A DNA stretch of 64,000 bases, taken from Gluconobacter oxydans. Lineage in GTDB: Bacteria; Pseudomonadota; Alphaproteobacteria; Acetobacterales; Acetobacteraceae. Position numbers and translations under genes: made by a program. How positions within the stretch are numbered: position 1 is the first letter of the stretch; every line of letters begins with the position of its first letter. The notes under the pieces were generated by a model that did no database searches, had not been told where the DNA came from, and was given only the letters and a program-made list of their open reading frames with translations. The stretch is from NCBI RefSeq assembly GCF_006539685.1, contig NZ_BJNM01000006.1:40973-104972 (forward strand), read 5' to 3'. Shown here in pieces: positions 53,368-64,000 of the stretch.

Positions 53368-54543
53368 TCAGGGAAGGATCGGATTACGCGGCTCAAGCGT
53401 CTGCATCGACCGCTCGACACTGAACGCCTGTCCTGCCCGCAGCTCCTCCAGAGACTGATGGAAAATCCGCACCCTGACCTCCATATGCCGGTCCGGATAA
53501 CGCCACCGCTCGAACGCCAAAACCGTATCCGGCGCCGTACTGTCCGGCTGATCGGCAAACGCCCATGACAGCCCGAAAATCGCTGCCATGGCATCCTGGT
53601 TCGTATCATGCCCCGCCAGCACCAGAAGCCGCGTAGAGGGTGTGACACCGGGAATATCCGCAACCGGACGATCCGCCAGAAACGCCCGGATGCTTTGCGC
53701 CATAACGCCATTCCGCGCCTGCGCCACAACCGGCAGACGCCGCAGCAGCAGGCTTTCAGCCTCATGAACCGGCATGACGGCCTTCAGCAGTCCCGGAACA
53801 TCCGCTTTCGCAGAACCGAAAACATCCACCGGAAAGCCTTCGGAATACAGCAGCAGCAGACTTTCCGCCGCCATCCCCCCCGTCGCAACACCGCCTGAAA
53901 GATGCGGCGCGGCTTTCTTCCAGTCCAGAACCGCAGCATCGCGCAGACAGCGCGATGTGTGCGTTGTCCCCTCACAGGCTCCCGGCGCCATCAGCGTCTG
54001 CAACGCCTGTAATCCGCGCTGCACCTCCGGAGTACGGGACACAGGCAATGCAGACGCAAACGCCTGCTCGGTCTCCTCCCGCGGCGGCACGGCGCGACCC
54101 GCCGCAATGGCGTTATAGACAGGATCCGCACCACGCGCCTTCCACTGCGCTTTAACGTGACAGTCCGGCGCCACATCCCGCGCCCAGACCTGCCCGGTCT
54201 GCTGCGTCCTGTGATCCGCCCCGTCCGCCCAGACCCGGATCTTATCGGAACAGTTCTGCAACGGTCCAAAAGCCAGACGCAGATAATGCGACCGGACAGC
54301 CTGAACCATGGCCCCCAGCGCCACCCCACCATGCGGCGTCATCTCGCCGGGCGCCACGGACCACTCAGGCCAGTCGAACCCGGTCTTTTCCCGCAGGACA
54401 GCCGGAGACGCCGTCGGACTCCGGATTCCATGCCGGGAGAGGAGCACAACTTTTTCCAGAACAGGCTCGGGCGGCGCAGAGGGTCCGCCCGAACATCCCG
54501 TCAGAGACAGCGCAAACAGAAGGACACAGCCGGTCTTTTTCAC
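53368..54543 (-). CDS. histidine acid phosphatase (phytase / glucose-1-phosphatase type), lipoprotein
   Basis: 391 residues. Signal peptide with lipobox-like LSLTGCSG (Cys17). Active site VVLLSRHGIRSPT (phosphohistidine) and the C-terminal acid AGHDTNQDA (HD motif). These periplasmic enzymes release phosphate from phytate or sugar phosphates. The start overlaps the stop of the upstream TonB-receptor gene by 4 bases (ATGA), implying a joint transport/hydrolysis function. Confidence 0.92.
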   Translation of the reverse strand: MKKTGCVLLFALSLTGCSGGPSAPPEPVLEKVVLLSRHGIRSPTASPAVLREKTGFDWPEWSVAPGEMTPHGGVALGAMVQAVRSHYLRLAFGPLQNCSDKIRVWADGADHRTQQTGQVWARDVAPDCHVKAQWKARGADPVYNAIAAGRAVPPREETEQAFASALPVSRTPEVQRGLQALQTLMAPGACEGTTHTSRCLRDAAVLDWKKAAPHLSGGVATGGMAAESLLLLYSEGFPVDVFGSAKADVPGLLKAVMPVHEAESLLLRRLPVVAQARNGVMAQSIRAFLADRPVADIPGVTPSTRLLVLAGHDTNQDAMAAIFGLSWAFADQPDSTAPDTVLAFERWRYPDRHMEVRVRIFHQSLEELRAGQAFSVERSMQTLEPRNPILP

Positions 54544-56804
54544 GGGAAGGTCGCCGTCATGTTGAAGAACACACTCCGTCCGGCCAGCCGCCAGTAAAGC
54601 GGCGCATCACCATAAGACTGGTTGCCCGCAAAATCGCTGATGGAGCGGTTATTGAAGAGGTTGGAAATCTTGAGGCTCGGCGTCACATCGCGCATGATGC
54701 CACCGATATTATGAATGCGCCAGCCCAGGGCCAGATCCGCCGTCACATTGCCGTGGATCCTGTACTGGTTTTCAAACACCGTATGACCAGCCGAATTGGT
54801 GGTGCTGTCCAAACCCCAGTGATGCCCGACATATTTCCCCATCAACGAGAAATATGGACCCTTCGCATTTTCATAAAGCAGCCCGAATGATGCCAGTGAA
54901 TCCGGCGTCGTCGCCACGCGCACGCTGCTGTGTTTGTAGCGCGCGTCATTCACACTGTAATTGCCGTAAAGCGAAAAGCCGTATCCGATGACATACTGCC
55001 CTTCGAGTTCGATCCCGCGATAAATCGCGCCACCGCTGTTCACATACGTCGAGGTCGTGCCGATATTCTCGACATTGATCTGTGCGGAAGCGATATAATT
55101 GGAAAAATCGATGTAATACCCATCCAGTGACAGCATCCAGTTCTTGCCGTGGTAAACCGATCCAACCTGATAATTCAGGGTCGTTTCCGGCTTCACATTT
55201 CCAACGGACTGAACCTGAAAAACCGACATCGGAGGTGCCAGAAAGCCGCGTGCAATCTGCGCATATGCACTCCAGTTTTTCATAATCCGTTGACTAATCG
55301 CAATAGATGGCTGCCAGGATCCATAATGCTAGGTGTCCTTCATCGGCACCTTTGTCGACTTGTTTATCGTTGCATCATAGTCCCTTGTGAACATGGAATA
55401 TTTCACACCCGGCTTGATAACCGCCCCTTTCCAGGGATGAATATCGAACTCGAGATAGGGCTGCACCGTCGTGTTCAGATCGGAAATATCATAGCTGTAA
55501 GCCGAACCTGTTTTGGACGGAACCGGGATCGCATTTTTGCTCAGATCCAGCGCATAGGTGTAGCGACGATCCTTCTGCACATCCGCCCACACACCGAACA
55601 GAATATCCGAATAGGATGTATGCGCCTTGAACCGTAACGTATCGCCATAGGAACGGAATTTAGCGTCCGCATGTTTTCCGGGAATATCATTGGCATAGGT
55701 TGCCACCTTTTTCCCGGCCGAATTATCGAACGTCACACCATTCGCAGCCGTGCTCGTCTGGCTGGCATCCGTGCTTTCCGTATAATCATGCTCGAACCCG
55801 CTCGTATAAAGCTGGTTTTCCATCGTCAGCCATGACGCAAGGCGGCTTTTGAGACTCACATAATCAAAATCGGACGTGTAGGTGCTGGGATTATATCCGT
55901 AATAACACTGCTTGGACGGGTCGTTGCACAGCCCGTAATTCTTGCCGTATTTCGCATACTCGGCGAGCGTCGCACCCTGCGTCGTGTACTGCCATTCCTT
56001 GTTGTATGTTGTCTCGAATGTCAGCGTCGTTTCGGGCGCAAGATCAATCACATCCTTGAACATCAGATTGCTCCGGCGCTCGGCCGAATTGGTCAGATAG
56101 CCGTTCGTCTCTTCATGCTGCATGTCGAGAAACGCACGCCCAAAGCGTGTCTTGCCGCTGTCGAATTTGATGCCACCGGCGCGCGTATTAAAGCTGCCAT
56201 AAGTCCCGTACAGTGATACGCCCCTTTTGGCCGAAGGCGTCTTGGACATGAACCCCATCGTTCCACCGAACGTCGCATTTCCGATCGTGGAGCCCGTTCC
56301 GGGACCGCGATCAATCTGCGCTTCCCCCAGGAAGTGCGAAATGAACAGGGACGATGTCGTGTGGTGCAAATCGCTGGCATCGCCGAACGGAATGCCATCG
56401 AACGTCATGTTGTACTGCCCGTCCTGAAAGCCGCGAAGACTCATCGCCTCGGCTTTACCCATTCCGGGGCCGTTAGGATTTTGCGAATAAACGCTCGGCT
56501 GGAACCGGATAATATCGTCGATGCTGGCGAGCGGAATGATATTGTTGCTCAGAAAGCCAGACTGAGTTTTTGATGTCGGTTCCGTAATATCCAGCGGCAC
56601 CGTCGCAGGTGCAATCCGCGCGGCATGACCAAGAACGGTCAGATTTTCCACGCCAGGCGTCGCCGCTTTTTCCTTTTTGGGTTTATGCTCCTCATGCTTC
56701 TTCTGTTTTGAATCAGAAACATCTGCGTGGGCGCTTCCTCCCAGCAACAAGGCACCGGCGAAGCACCCGGAAAGCAGGATATGGTTACGCATCTTGAACG
56801 TCAT
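54540..56804 (-). pseudogene. TonB-dependent receptor interrupted by an in-frame amber codon
   Basis: The gene is continuous in one frame from ATG 56804 except for TAG at 55331-55329. Reading past it gives HYGSWQPSIAISQRI and then the rest of the barrel with no frameshift. Residues ~1-28 are a signal peptide, then a Lys/His/Glu-rich stretch, a plug domain (SIDDIIRFQPSVYSQN, GFQDGQYNMTFDGIPF, AQIDRGPGTGSTIGNATFGG) and a ~500-residue barrel. The full length (~753 codons) is normal for the family. The stop would remove about the last third of the barrel, so the receptor should be non-functional unless the codon is read through or is a sequencing error. The downstream part could be made only as a useless fragment. 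Confidence 0.88.
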
Positions 56805-56947
56805 GGGGAATGGGCTCCAGTGAATGGCGCGCATTCCATACGGAAGGCTTCAGCTCAGGAAAACTGCTTTACCGTTCCTGAAATAAAACATTCACACGTT
56901 TTACTCCAAACCTTCATACTTATTTTGAAATATTTCCAATTCTATAC

Positions 56948-57958
56948 TTAAGGTAACGGTCTTTTATCCGCAATAGGGTCGATCTTCGGCTCCGTCAGTG
57001 GTCCTGAATCGATCACAACCACCAGATCACCCGCAATCTGCGTCGGCTGCCGGTCCTTCGGCAGCAGCGCCTGAAAGCGCGGGTCATAACTCGCAGCCTG
57101 CTCATACAGCGCATCGATCAGCCCGTAATGATCCATGAATTTATTCATGGTCGCCGGAATCCGGATGCACCCTTCCGACGCCGGATGCCCCAGACGCCAT
57201 TCCAGGAACTGCGGGTCCGTCGCATGGATTTCCAGCCGGATCTGCCCGGTTTCATGACGTGGCAGCCAGCCCTTCATCGCCGTTTGCCACCCCATGTCCC
57301 ACACGCGCGATCCCTTGGCGCCGATCCCGCGGATTCCGTACTTGTTCTTCGTACCTTCCGCCCGATAGCCCAGACGGTCCGCCGTGTTCTGAAAAACCCC
57401 GGTCGGTGTGATGTAGTAATATTTTCGCCCCGTCGTCCCGGTCGAAACCGGCGTCCCTCCAAGGGACTCCCATGGAGCATCCGGCAGCGCCAGCACATAA
57501 TCCAGATGCTGGATCTTCTCGTTACGATCCACGACCATGACAAGCTGCGGCCGTGAAACCGGCATGTCCGCCTGCGTGACCGCATCCTTCGCAAGCGTCA
57601 GAAACGCCTTGCGACGCTCCGGTGTGTACGTGCTGAATCCTTTGACATTGTGCTTCATCAGCACAGCCAGCCGGGACGCCTCTTCCCGCGCCACTTCATC
57701 CGAAACGACCGGCAGATCCGGAATATCGATCGGCGGCGGCGCCAGATCAGGCTGTGGGGGCGTATCCGTCGGCGGATTGCTGGCAGGCGGGGGTACTGAA
57801 GCGCCCAGCGATGGCGTCGTATCGGGCTGCTGCGTCGACAGTTCCGGCCCCGCACTGTCCGGCCGCGCACAGGCCACCAGCGGCGCAAACCCCACAACCA
57901 TCGCCGTGGACGCAGATAACAGGGCCACAAACCGCGTCAGTCTGGAAACATCACGCAT
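56948..57958 (-). CDS. L,D-transpeptidase (YkuD family)
   Basis: 336 residues. Hydrophobic N terminus with LVAC (possible lipoprotein Cys30), a Pro-rich linker (~33-85), then the catalytic domain with HATDPQFLEWRLGHPASEG and SEGCIRIPATMNKFMD (H...S/G-C-I-R). It crosslinks peptidoglycan 3-3 or anchors proteins in the periplasm. Preceded by a 113-bp AT-rich gap. Confidence 0.9.
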   Translation of the reverse strand: MRDVSRLTRFVALLSASTAMVVGFAPLVACARPDSAGPELSTQQPDTTPSLGASVPPPASNPPTDTPPQPDLAPPPIDIPDLPVVSDEVAREEASRLAVLMKHNVKGFSTYTPERRKAFLTLAKDAVTQADMPVSRPQLVMVVDRNEKIQHLDYVLALPDAPWESLGGTPVSTGTTGRKYYYITPTGVFQNTADRLGYRAEGTKNKYGIRGIGAKGSRVWDMGWQTAMKGWLPRHETGQIRLEIHATDPQFLEWRLGHPASEGCIRIPATMNKFMDHYGLIDALYEQAASYDPRFQALLPKDRQPTQIAGDLVVVIDSGPLTEPKIDPIADKRPLP

Positions 57959-58074
57959 CTTCAGAAAACCATCCCCGAGTTCAGAACAACAGACAGAACG
58001 CGAGGGAACAGTTTCCTGTCCGGGCGTTCAGCATGACTGGTTCGTCTTTAAACGCCCCAGCCACGCAAAAGGCA

Positions 58075-59184
58075 TCACAGATCCAGAAGCAGACGCCGCG
58101 GATCTTCCACAAGCTGCTTGATCCGGACCAGGAAGCTCACCGCCTCCCGCCCGTCCACGATCCGGTGATCATAAGACAGCGCAACATACATCATCGGCCG
58201 GATCACAATCTGCCCGTCCCGCACGACCGGTCGATCCTGAATGGCATGCATCCCCAGGATTCCCGACTGCGGCGTGTTCAGGATCGGCGTGGACAGCAGC
58301 GATCCGAAAATCCCGCCATTCGTGATGGAGAACGTCCCATGAGACAGTTCCTCCAGCTTCAGCCCGCCCGTCCGCGCCCGCTTGCCATAATCGGCAATAC
58401 GACGCTCCAGCTCGGCAAAGCTCATCTGATCGGCATCATGCAGCACCGGCACAACCAGCCCGCGCTCCGTCCCGACCGCAATGCCGAGATTGACGAAATC
58501 ACGGTAGACGATCTCATCGCCTTCGATCTGCGCATTGATCGCCGGATAATCCTTCAGCGCCCCGACCACTGCGCGCGCGAAGAAGGACATGAAGCCCAGC
58601 CGGGCCCCGTCATGCTTCTTCTCGAACTCTTCCTTGTACTGTGCCCGCAGCGCCTTGGCGGCGGACATGTCGATCTCGTTGAACGTCGTGAGAATGGCCG
58701 CCGTGTTCTGCGCAGCCTTCAGATTACGGGCGATCGTCTGACGCAGACGGCTCATCGGTACGCGACGTTCCCGCGCTTCATGCGATGACAGCTTGGGGGC
58801 CGGAGCAACAGCAGCGGGCTTTGGCGCTTCCGGTGCGGGCGGGGCCACGCGCGCAGGCTGTGCAACAGGTTCGGGTGCTGGCGGTGGAGCAGCCGGTTCG
58901 GCAGGCGCTTCAGCCACCGGAGCAGGCTCAGGCGCAGCCGGTGCCTCTGCCGTCTCGTCCACAGCGCCCAGCAGCCCACCGATCTCGACTTCCGTCCCAA
59001 CAGCCACGCAGTCTTCCAGACGCCCGGCGGACGGCGCCGTCACCTCGACGCTGACCTTGTCCGTCTCCAGCTCCACGATGGTTTCGTCATGCTGCACATA
59101 GTCGCCGGATTTTTTAAGCCACCGCGCGACAGTCGCAGTCGTCAGGCTTTCTCCAAGCGCCGGAACCCTGATCTCGACCGTCAT
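58075..59184 (-). CDS. sucB: 2-oxoglutarate dehydrogenase E2 (dihydrolipoyl succinyltransferase) lacking the subunit-binding domain
   Basis: 369 residues, shorter than the usual ~400. One lipoyl domain (1-78, attachment lysine in [12 protein letters not shown]), then a ~60-residue Ala/Pro linker, then directly the catalytic domain from ~135 ([20 protein letters not shown]) with [16 protein letters not shown] (catalytic His). No peripheral subunit-binding domain is seen between them. Lipoyl sequence [12 protein letters not shown] and catalytic core fit SucB rather than AceF. E1 and E3 genes are not adjacent. Confidence 0.93.
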   Translation of the reverse strand: MTVEIRVPALGESLTTATVARWLKKSGDYVQHDETIVELETDKVSVEVTAPSAGRLEDCVAVGTEVEIGGLLGAVDETAEAPAAPEPAPVAEAPAEPAAPPPAPEPVAQPARVAPPAPEAPKPAAVAPAPKLSSHEARERRVPMSRLRQTIARNLKAAQNTAAILTTFNEIDMSAAKALRAQYKEEFEKKHDGARLGFMSFFARAVVGALKDYPAINAQIEGDEIVYRDFVNLGIAVGTERGLVVPVLHDADQMSFAELERRIADYGKRARTGGLKLEELSHGTFSITNGGIFGSLLSTPILNTPQSGILGMHAIQDRPVVRDGQIVIRPMMYVALSYDHRIVDGREAVSFLVRIKQLVEDPRRLLLDL

Positions 59185-59387
59185 GCTGTTTCCCTGTCTT
59201 GCGTCCCGCCCCGAAGCGGGGAAATGTCTGTCTGTCCTGCGGCCCGTTCCAAAAACTGGCCCCCAGAATCACGCCCGGCACCATACCGGAAAAGGTTCGG
59301 TCATGCAGGATACTGCATCTTTGCCGCCAGCGGGAGGCGGAACCATCACCGTCGCCGGACTTTGAAACCAAAACACAGGAGGCCGCA

Positions 59388-60035
59388 ATGTCCCCCCCGC
59401 CCGACCGTCCTGAAATTCTGGACTCCGACCATCTCTCCGCCCGCACCCGCGCGATCCTGACATCCCGGCTTTCAGCCCCCGAAACACAGCCCCGGACCCT
59501 GTCGCTTCAGGCCTATGCCGTTCTCGATGCGCTCCTTCCCGTCCTGCTCCCCCTCGACGAAATCCTGCCTCCCGGCACCTACATCAACATGACAGCCCGG
59601 ATCGACGCCGCCCTTTCCGGCCCCCGCGACGGCTGGCGCTTTGCGAACCTTCCGCCCGACGCCGAAGCCTGGGAAGCGGCCCTCCTGACGCTCGACGATG
59701 TCGCCGCCGAACAGCACGGCATCCGCTTCATCCATCTGGCTCCGGAACTGCGCGGCACCCTGCTCGACGCCATGATGACCGGTCAGCTCGGCCTCGACCG
59801 CGACGGCCGCCTCTCCATTCCCCAGATGGCCCGCTGGGCCGGCGATCTGCGCGGCGAAGTCGCGGACTGCGTCATGAGCGATCCGCGCGTGCAGCAGGCA
59901 CTCGGCATTTCTTCCAGCCTCACCGGCGGCGATACTGTCTTTCAGGGCTTCACCGAAGTCGGTCCCAACAGCCGCGAAGATTTCGAGCCCAAAGCCACCG
60001 CCCCCCTCGCCCAGATGGCAGACTCCAGGGAATGA
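59388..60035 (+). CDS. GMC dehydrogenase small subunit (gluconate 2-dehydrogenase subunit 3-like)
   Basis: 215 residues from ATG 59388 (AGGAGG upstream). Helical protein with LSLQAYAVLDALLPVLLPL, INMTARIDAALSG and MTGQLGLDRDGR, in the manner of subunit-3 partners of membrane-type sugar and alcohol dehydrogenases. No Tat signal is visible, unlike many subunit-3 proteins. Its stop overlaps the GMC gene start (ATGA). Confidence 0.72.
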   Translation: MSPPPDRPEILDSDHLSARTRAILTSRLSAPETQPRTLSLQAYAVLDALLPVLLPLDEILPPGTYINMTARIDAALSGPRDGWRFANLPPDAEAWEAALLTLDDVAAEQHGIRFIHLAPELRGTLLDAMMTGQLGLDRDGRLSIPQMARWAGDLRGEVADCVMSDPRVQQALGISSSLTGGDTVFQGFTEVGPNSREDFEPKATAPLAQMADSRE

Positions 60036-61579
60036 ACAGCACGACCGTCATGAAGACATTCGGAGAAACAGACATCGTCGATGCCGTCATCATCGGCAGC
60101 GGTGCCGGTGGCGCACCACTGGCTGCAGAACTCGCCCGCAACGGCAAAACCGTCGTCGTGCTAGAAGCTGGCCCCGCCTTCACCGCCATGGGCCACACAC
60201 CTGACGAAATCGCCGCCCGCGAACTGTACTGGCTGCATGAACGCCTCTCCGCCGGCACGAACCCGCAGGCTTTCGGCGGCAATAACAGCGGCACCGGCCT
60301 CGGCGGCTCCCTGCTGCATTACGGCGCCTTCATGCCTCGCATGGACGCACGGGACTTCCATCTGCACACCGAAACCGGCAAGGGCGTGGACTGGCCGTTC
60401 GGTCTGGACGAACTGCTCCCCTATATCGAGCGTGTGGAATCCTTCATCGGCGTCTCAGGCCCGGCCTCCTACCCGTGGGACCCAACCCGCCGCTACGCCT
60501 ACCCGCCCCCGCCCGCCAATTCCGCCGCCCTCAAGATGCGCGAAGCCTGTGACGCGCTCGGCTTGCGCCATGCCGATGGCCCGGCCGCCCTCATTACCCG
60601 CAAGATCGAACAGCCCCATTTCGGCACCCGTCATGGCTGCGCGAATTGCGGCGCCTGTCATCAGGGATGCCGCAACAGCGCCAAATCCGGTGCGGACAAC
60701 ACCTGGCTTCCCATGGCCGTCGCCCATGGTGCCGAACTCCGCCCCGGCTGCTTCGCCCATACGATCGAACGCGACACTTCCGGCCGCGTGACCGGCGTGG
60801 TCTATCGCCAGAACGGCGTCGAACACCGCCAGAAATGCGCGACCCTCGTCCTCGCCGCCGGTGCCGTCGAAACCCCGCGCCTGCTCCTGACCAACGGCCT
60901 CGCCAACAGTTCCGGTCAGGTCGGCCAGAACTACATGACGCATGTCTCCACACAGGTCTGGGGTGAGTTCGACGAGGACATCCGCCCCAATCGCGGTTAC
61001 CCGTCCCTGACCATCACCGAAGACATGATGCGCCCGAAAGACGCGGATTTTGTCGGCGGCTACCTGATCCAGTCACTGGGCATGATGCCCGCGACCTGGG
61101 GCCAGAACCTCGCCCGCAGCACCACGACACGCGGCCCGGCCTTCGCCCGTGCGCTTGCCGGATACAACCGCTCCGCCGGCATGGGCATCAACGGTGAATG
61201 TCTCCCCCGCCCCGAAAACCGCGTCACCCTCTCGAACGAGAAGGACGCATTCGGCATCCCCAAACCCCTGATCGAACATTCCTACGGCCCCAACGAATGG
61301 GCCATGCACAATCATGCCGCCAACCTGTTAAGCCGGATGTGGGAGGCCATCGGCGCAAAAGACATCCGTGTCATCGACCGCGCCGCTCACATGATCGGCA
61401 CCTGCCGCATGGGCACTGATGCGGGCAGCAATGTCGTCAATCCGAAAGGCCGCAGTTTCGATATCGACAATCTGTGGATCTCCGATCACTCGATCTTCCC
61501 CAGCGCCGCCGCCGCCAACCCGGCTCTGGCCATCATGGCCCTGTCCCTGCGCACGGCAGACGCCATGCTGAAAGCGTGA
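60032..61579 (+). CDS. GMC family FAD-dependent dehydrogenase, large subunit
   Basis: 515 residues. FAD site AVIIGSGAGGAPLAAELARN and VVVLEAGP; GGNNSGTGLGGSLLHYGA; the Cys-rich CANCGACHQGCRNSAKSG; C-terminal AHMIGTCRMG and DHSIFPSAAAANPALAIMAL. Oxidises an alcohol or sugar, passing electrons to an acceptor. No third cytochrome-c subunit gene follows, so the acceptor is unclear. Coupled to the small subunit gene. Confidence 0.93.
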   Translation: MNSTTVMKTFGETDIVDAVIIGSGAGGAPLAAELARNGKTVVVLEAGPAFTAMGHTPDEIAARELYWLHERLSAGTNPQAFGGNNSGTGLGGSLLHYGAFMPRMDARDFHLHTETGKGVDWPFGLDELLPYIERVESFIGVSGPASYPWDPTRRYAYPPPPANSAALKMREACDALGLRHADGPAALITRKIEQPHFGTRHGCANCGACHQGCRNSAKSGADNTWLPMAVAHGAELRPGCFAHTIERDTSGRVTGVVYRQNGVEHRQKCATLVLAAGAVETPRLLLTNGLANSSGQVGQNYMTHVSTQVWGEFDEDIRPNRGYPSLTITEDMMRPKDADFVGGYLIQSLGMMPATWGQNLARSTTTRGPAFARALAGYNRSAGMGINGECLPRPENRVTLSNEKDAFGIPKPLIEHSYGPNEWAMHNHAANLLSRMWEAIGAKDIRVIDRAAHMIGTCRMGTDAGSNVVNPKGRSFDIDNLWISDHSIFPSAAAANPALAIMALSLRTADAMLKA

Positions 61580-61855
61580 TCCCGAAAAACTGACATGGAT
61601 CAAAGTGTTCCGGAGCACGCGCACCAGCCTTGACACCGGTTCGCGCGCTCCGGTAATCGAAGGACGACTTTCCGGTGACGTCCTGTCACCCGGTCTCCCT
61701 TTCCATCCGGATGACGCCTGCTTCACTGTCCTGCGAAATCTTTACGGATCCCCGCCTGACACCCGAAGCCCCCGCCCAGTCGCCCTGTCTTCTGTGTGGT
61801 CGCGCATCCTCCCCTATCAGGTCTGCCCCCTACGGCACATCAAGGCGCGTCTTTC

Positions 61856-63157
<1,302 letters not shown>

Positions 63158-63181
63158 TCCACGATCAGCACAGCCGACATG

Positions 63182-63209
63182 AAAAAGGGGAGCTTCGGCT
63201 CCCCTTTTT
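63182..63209. terminator. intrinsic terminator between rho and ogt
   Basis: AAAAAGGGGAGC, TTCG tetraloop, GCTCCCCTTTTT; works in both directions. Confidence 0.9.
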
Positions 63210-63242
63210 GTATTTCAGCGACGTGGAGTGAAAGACGGGGTC

Positions 63243-63689
63243 CTAGCGCGCGCCTTCCAGATGCAGGAGCGCGTGCTTGTCGGCCACACCCCCAAGTCCC
63301 GAATAGCCCCCCAGCCCCGAACGCCCGACAACACGATGGCAGGGGATCAGGATGGGGATCGGATTCGCCCCGACCGCTCCGCCCACCGAGCGCGCCGAAC
63401 CGCCAACCTCGGCCGCGATGTCGGCATAGGTCCGCGTCTGCCCATAGGGAATCCGGCGCAGCGCGTCCCAGACCTTCTGGCGGTACGGAGTCCCATAAGG
63501 ACGGTAGGGCAGGGTCTCGAAATCAACCGATTCCCCGTCAAAATAGCGCTCCAGAAGGTCGCGGGCTTTCAGAAGGAGCGGAGTCTCTTCCTGATCGCGC
63601 CCCCAACCCCAGTCCAGAGCGACGATCTGGCCCTCATCTTCACTGATGGTAAGGGCCCCGAAAGGTGAGTGGCAGGATAGCTGTGGCAT
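63243..63689 (-). CDS. ogt: methylated-DNA--protein-cysteine methyltransferase
   Basis: 148 residues from ATG 63689 ([20 protein letters not shown], a typical N terminus); an upstream ATG at 63764 is possible but has no better site. Active site [18 protein letters not shown] with the acceptor Cys, and [21 protein letters not shown] as the DNA-binding helix. It removes O6-alkyl groups from guanine in a suicide reaction. The last 311 bases of the window (63690-64000) hold no gene that I can support. Confidence 0.94.
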   Translation of the reverse strand: MPQLSCHSPFGALTISEDEGQIVALDWGWGRDQEETPLLLKARDLLERYFDGESVDFETLPYRPYGTPYRQKVWDALRRIPYGQTRTYADIAAEVGGSARSVGGAVGANPIPILIPCHRVVGRSGLGGYSGLGGVADKHALLHLEGAR

Positions 63690-64000
63690 GAACGACACGG
63701 TGCCCGAGCCGCTCAAAACCGTCAATCCGGCGATATCACCATCGGGACGAGACTTTTTAGCCATGCTCCAAGCGCATATCGCGGTATAGCAACATGCACA
63801 AAACACATACTGGACCGCTCATGTAGGCTTTATAGCAATATTCTGTAATGTGTTGGAAAACTGCCATTTTTTGTATTCGAAAAGCAACCGGAGGATTTCC
63901 GGAACGGCAGTGTAATTATTCGGTGAACCGCATCCCGCCCGGTTTCGGAGCGATCCCGCCCCGTCCCTCACGGAAACGTCAGAAGCCGTGTTTGTCTTAG

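Overview
The window looks like chromosomal DNA of an acetic acid bacterium (Acetobacteraceae, most likely Gluconobacter or a close relative). The evidence is a bacterial pyruvate decarboxylase of the Zymomonas/acetic-acid-bacterium type, a membrane-sector ATP synthase operon (atpI-B-E-b'-b) separated from the F1 genes as in many alphaproteobacteria, a GMC dehydrogenase with a subunit-3-like partner, and GC-rich coding sequence. Three ParB-type parS palindromes (26.6, 31.1 and 45.0 kb; the last is a perfect 16-mer) and rho at 61.9 kb suggest that the window lies in the origin-proximal part of the chromosome.

Layout. 0-9.2 kb: the tail of a class II ribonucleotide reductase, the F0 operon, an ArnC-like/ArnT-like glycosyltransferase pair placed directly behind atpF, and a large tandem-domain glycosyltransferase. 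9.28-23.78 kb: a 14.5-kb integrated element at the 3' end of tRNA-Ala(CGC). It carries a P4-type integrase, two AlpA/excisionase-like proteins, an AT-rich cargo pair (XRE regulator plus a STAS-like/GHKL-ATPase/DUF4325 protein), a run of small genes, a primase-polymerase and helicase, a repeat-rich probable origin, a serine recombinase, a large terminase and a tail-completion-like protein. No portal or capsid gene is visible. 23.9-46 kb: core genes, namely yggT, tldD, an aminotransferase, glnA, gcvTHP under a tandem glycine riboswitch, speDE, ilvBHC, miaA, serB, a DUF721 gene and mutY. 46.6-64 kb: pdc, a CorA-type transporter, ahcY, an acid phosphatase behind a TonB-dependent receptor interrupted by an amber codon, an L,D-transpeptidase, sucB/odhB lacking its subunit-binding domain, a two-gene GMC dehydrogenase, rho and ogt.

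How the genes work together. The tightly overlapping ilvB-ilvH-ilvC genes form one branched-chain amino acid operon, and gcvT-gcvH-gcvP form the glycine cleavage operon switched by glycine. speD and speE together make spermidine. The element's attachment sites can be reconstructed base by base: both junctions share a 7-bp spacer, and the deduced attP is a perfect dyad. Exactly 10-bp-phased TCCCC boxes lie near both ends and once internally. Its origin region contains three evenly spaced pairs of 11-bp boxes, and related GACAT/ATGTC half-sites recur at the recombinase promoter. The element is best read as a phage satellite-like or strongly reduced prophage element. The least familiar gene content is the AT-rich XRE/STAS-like-GHKL cargo.
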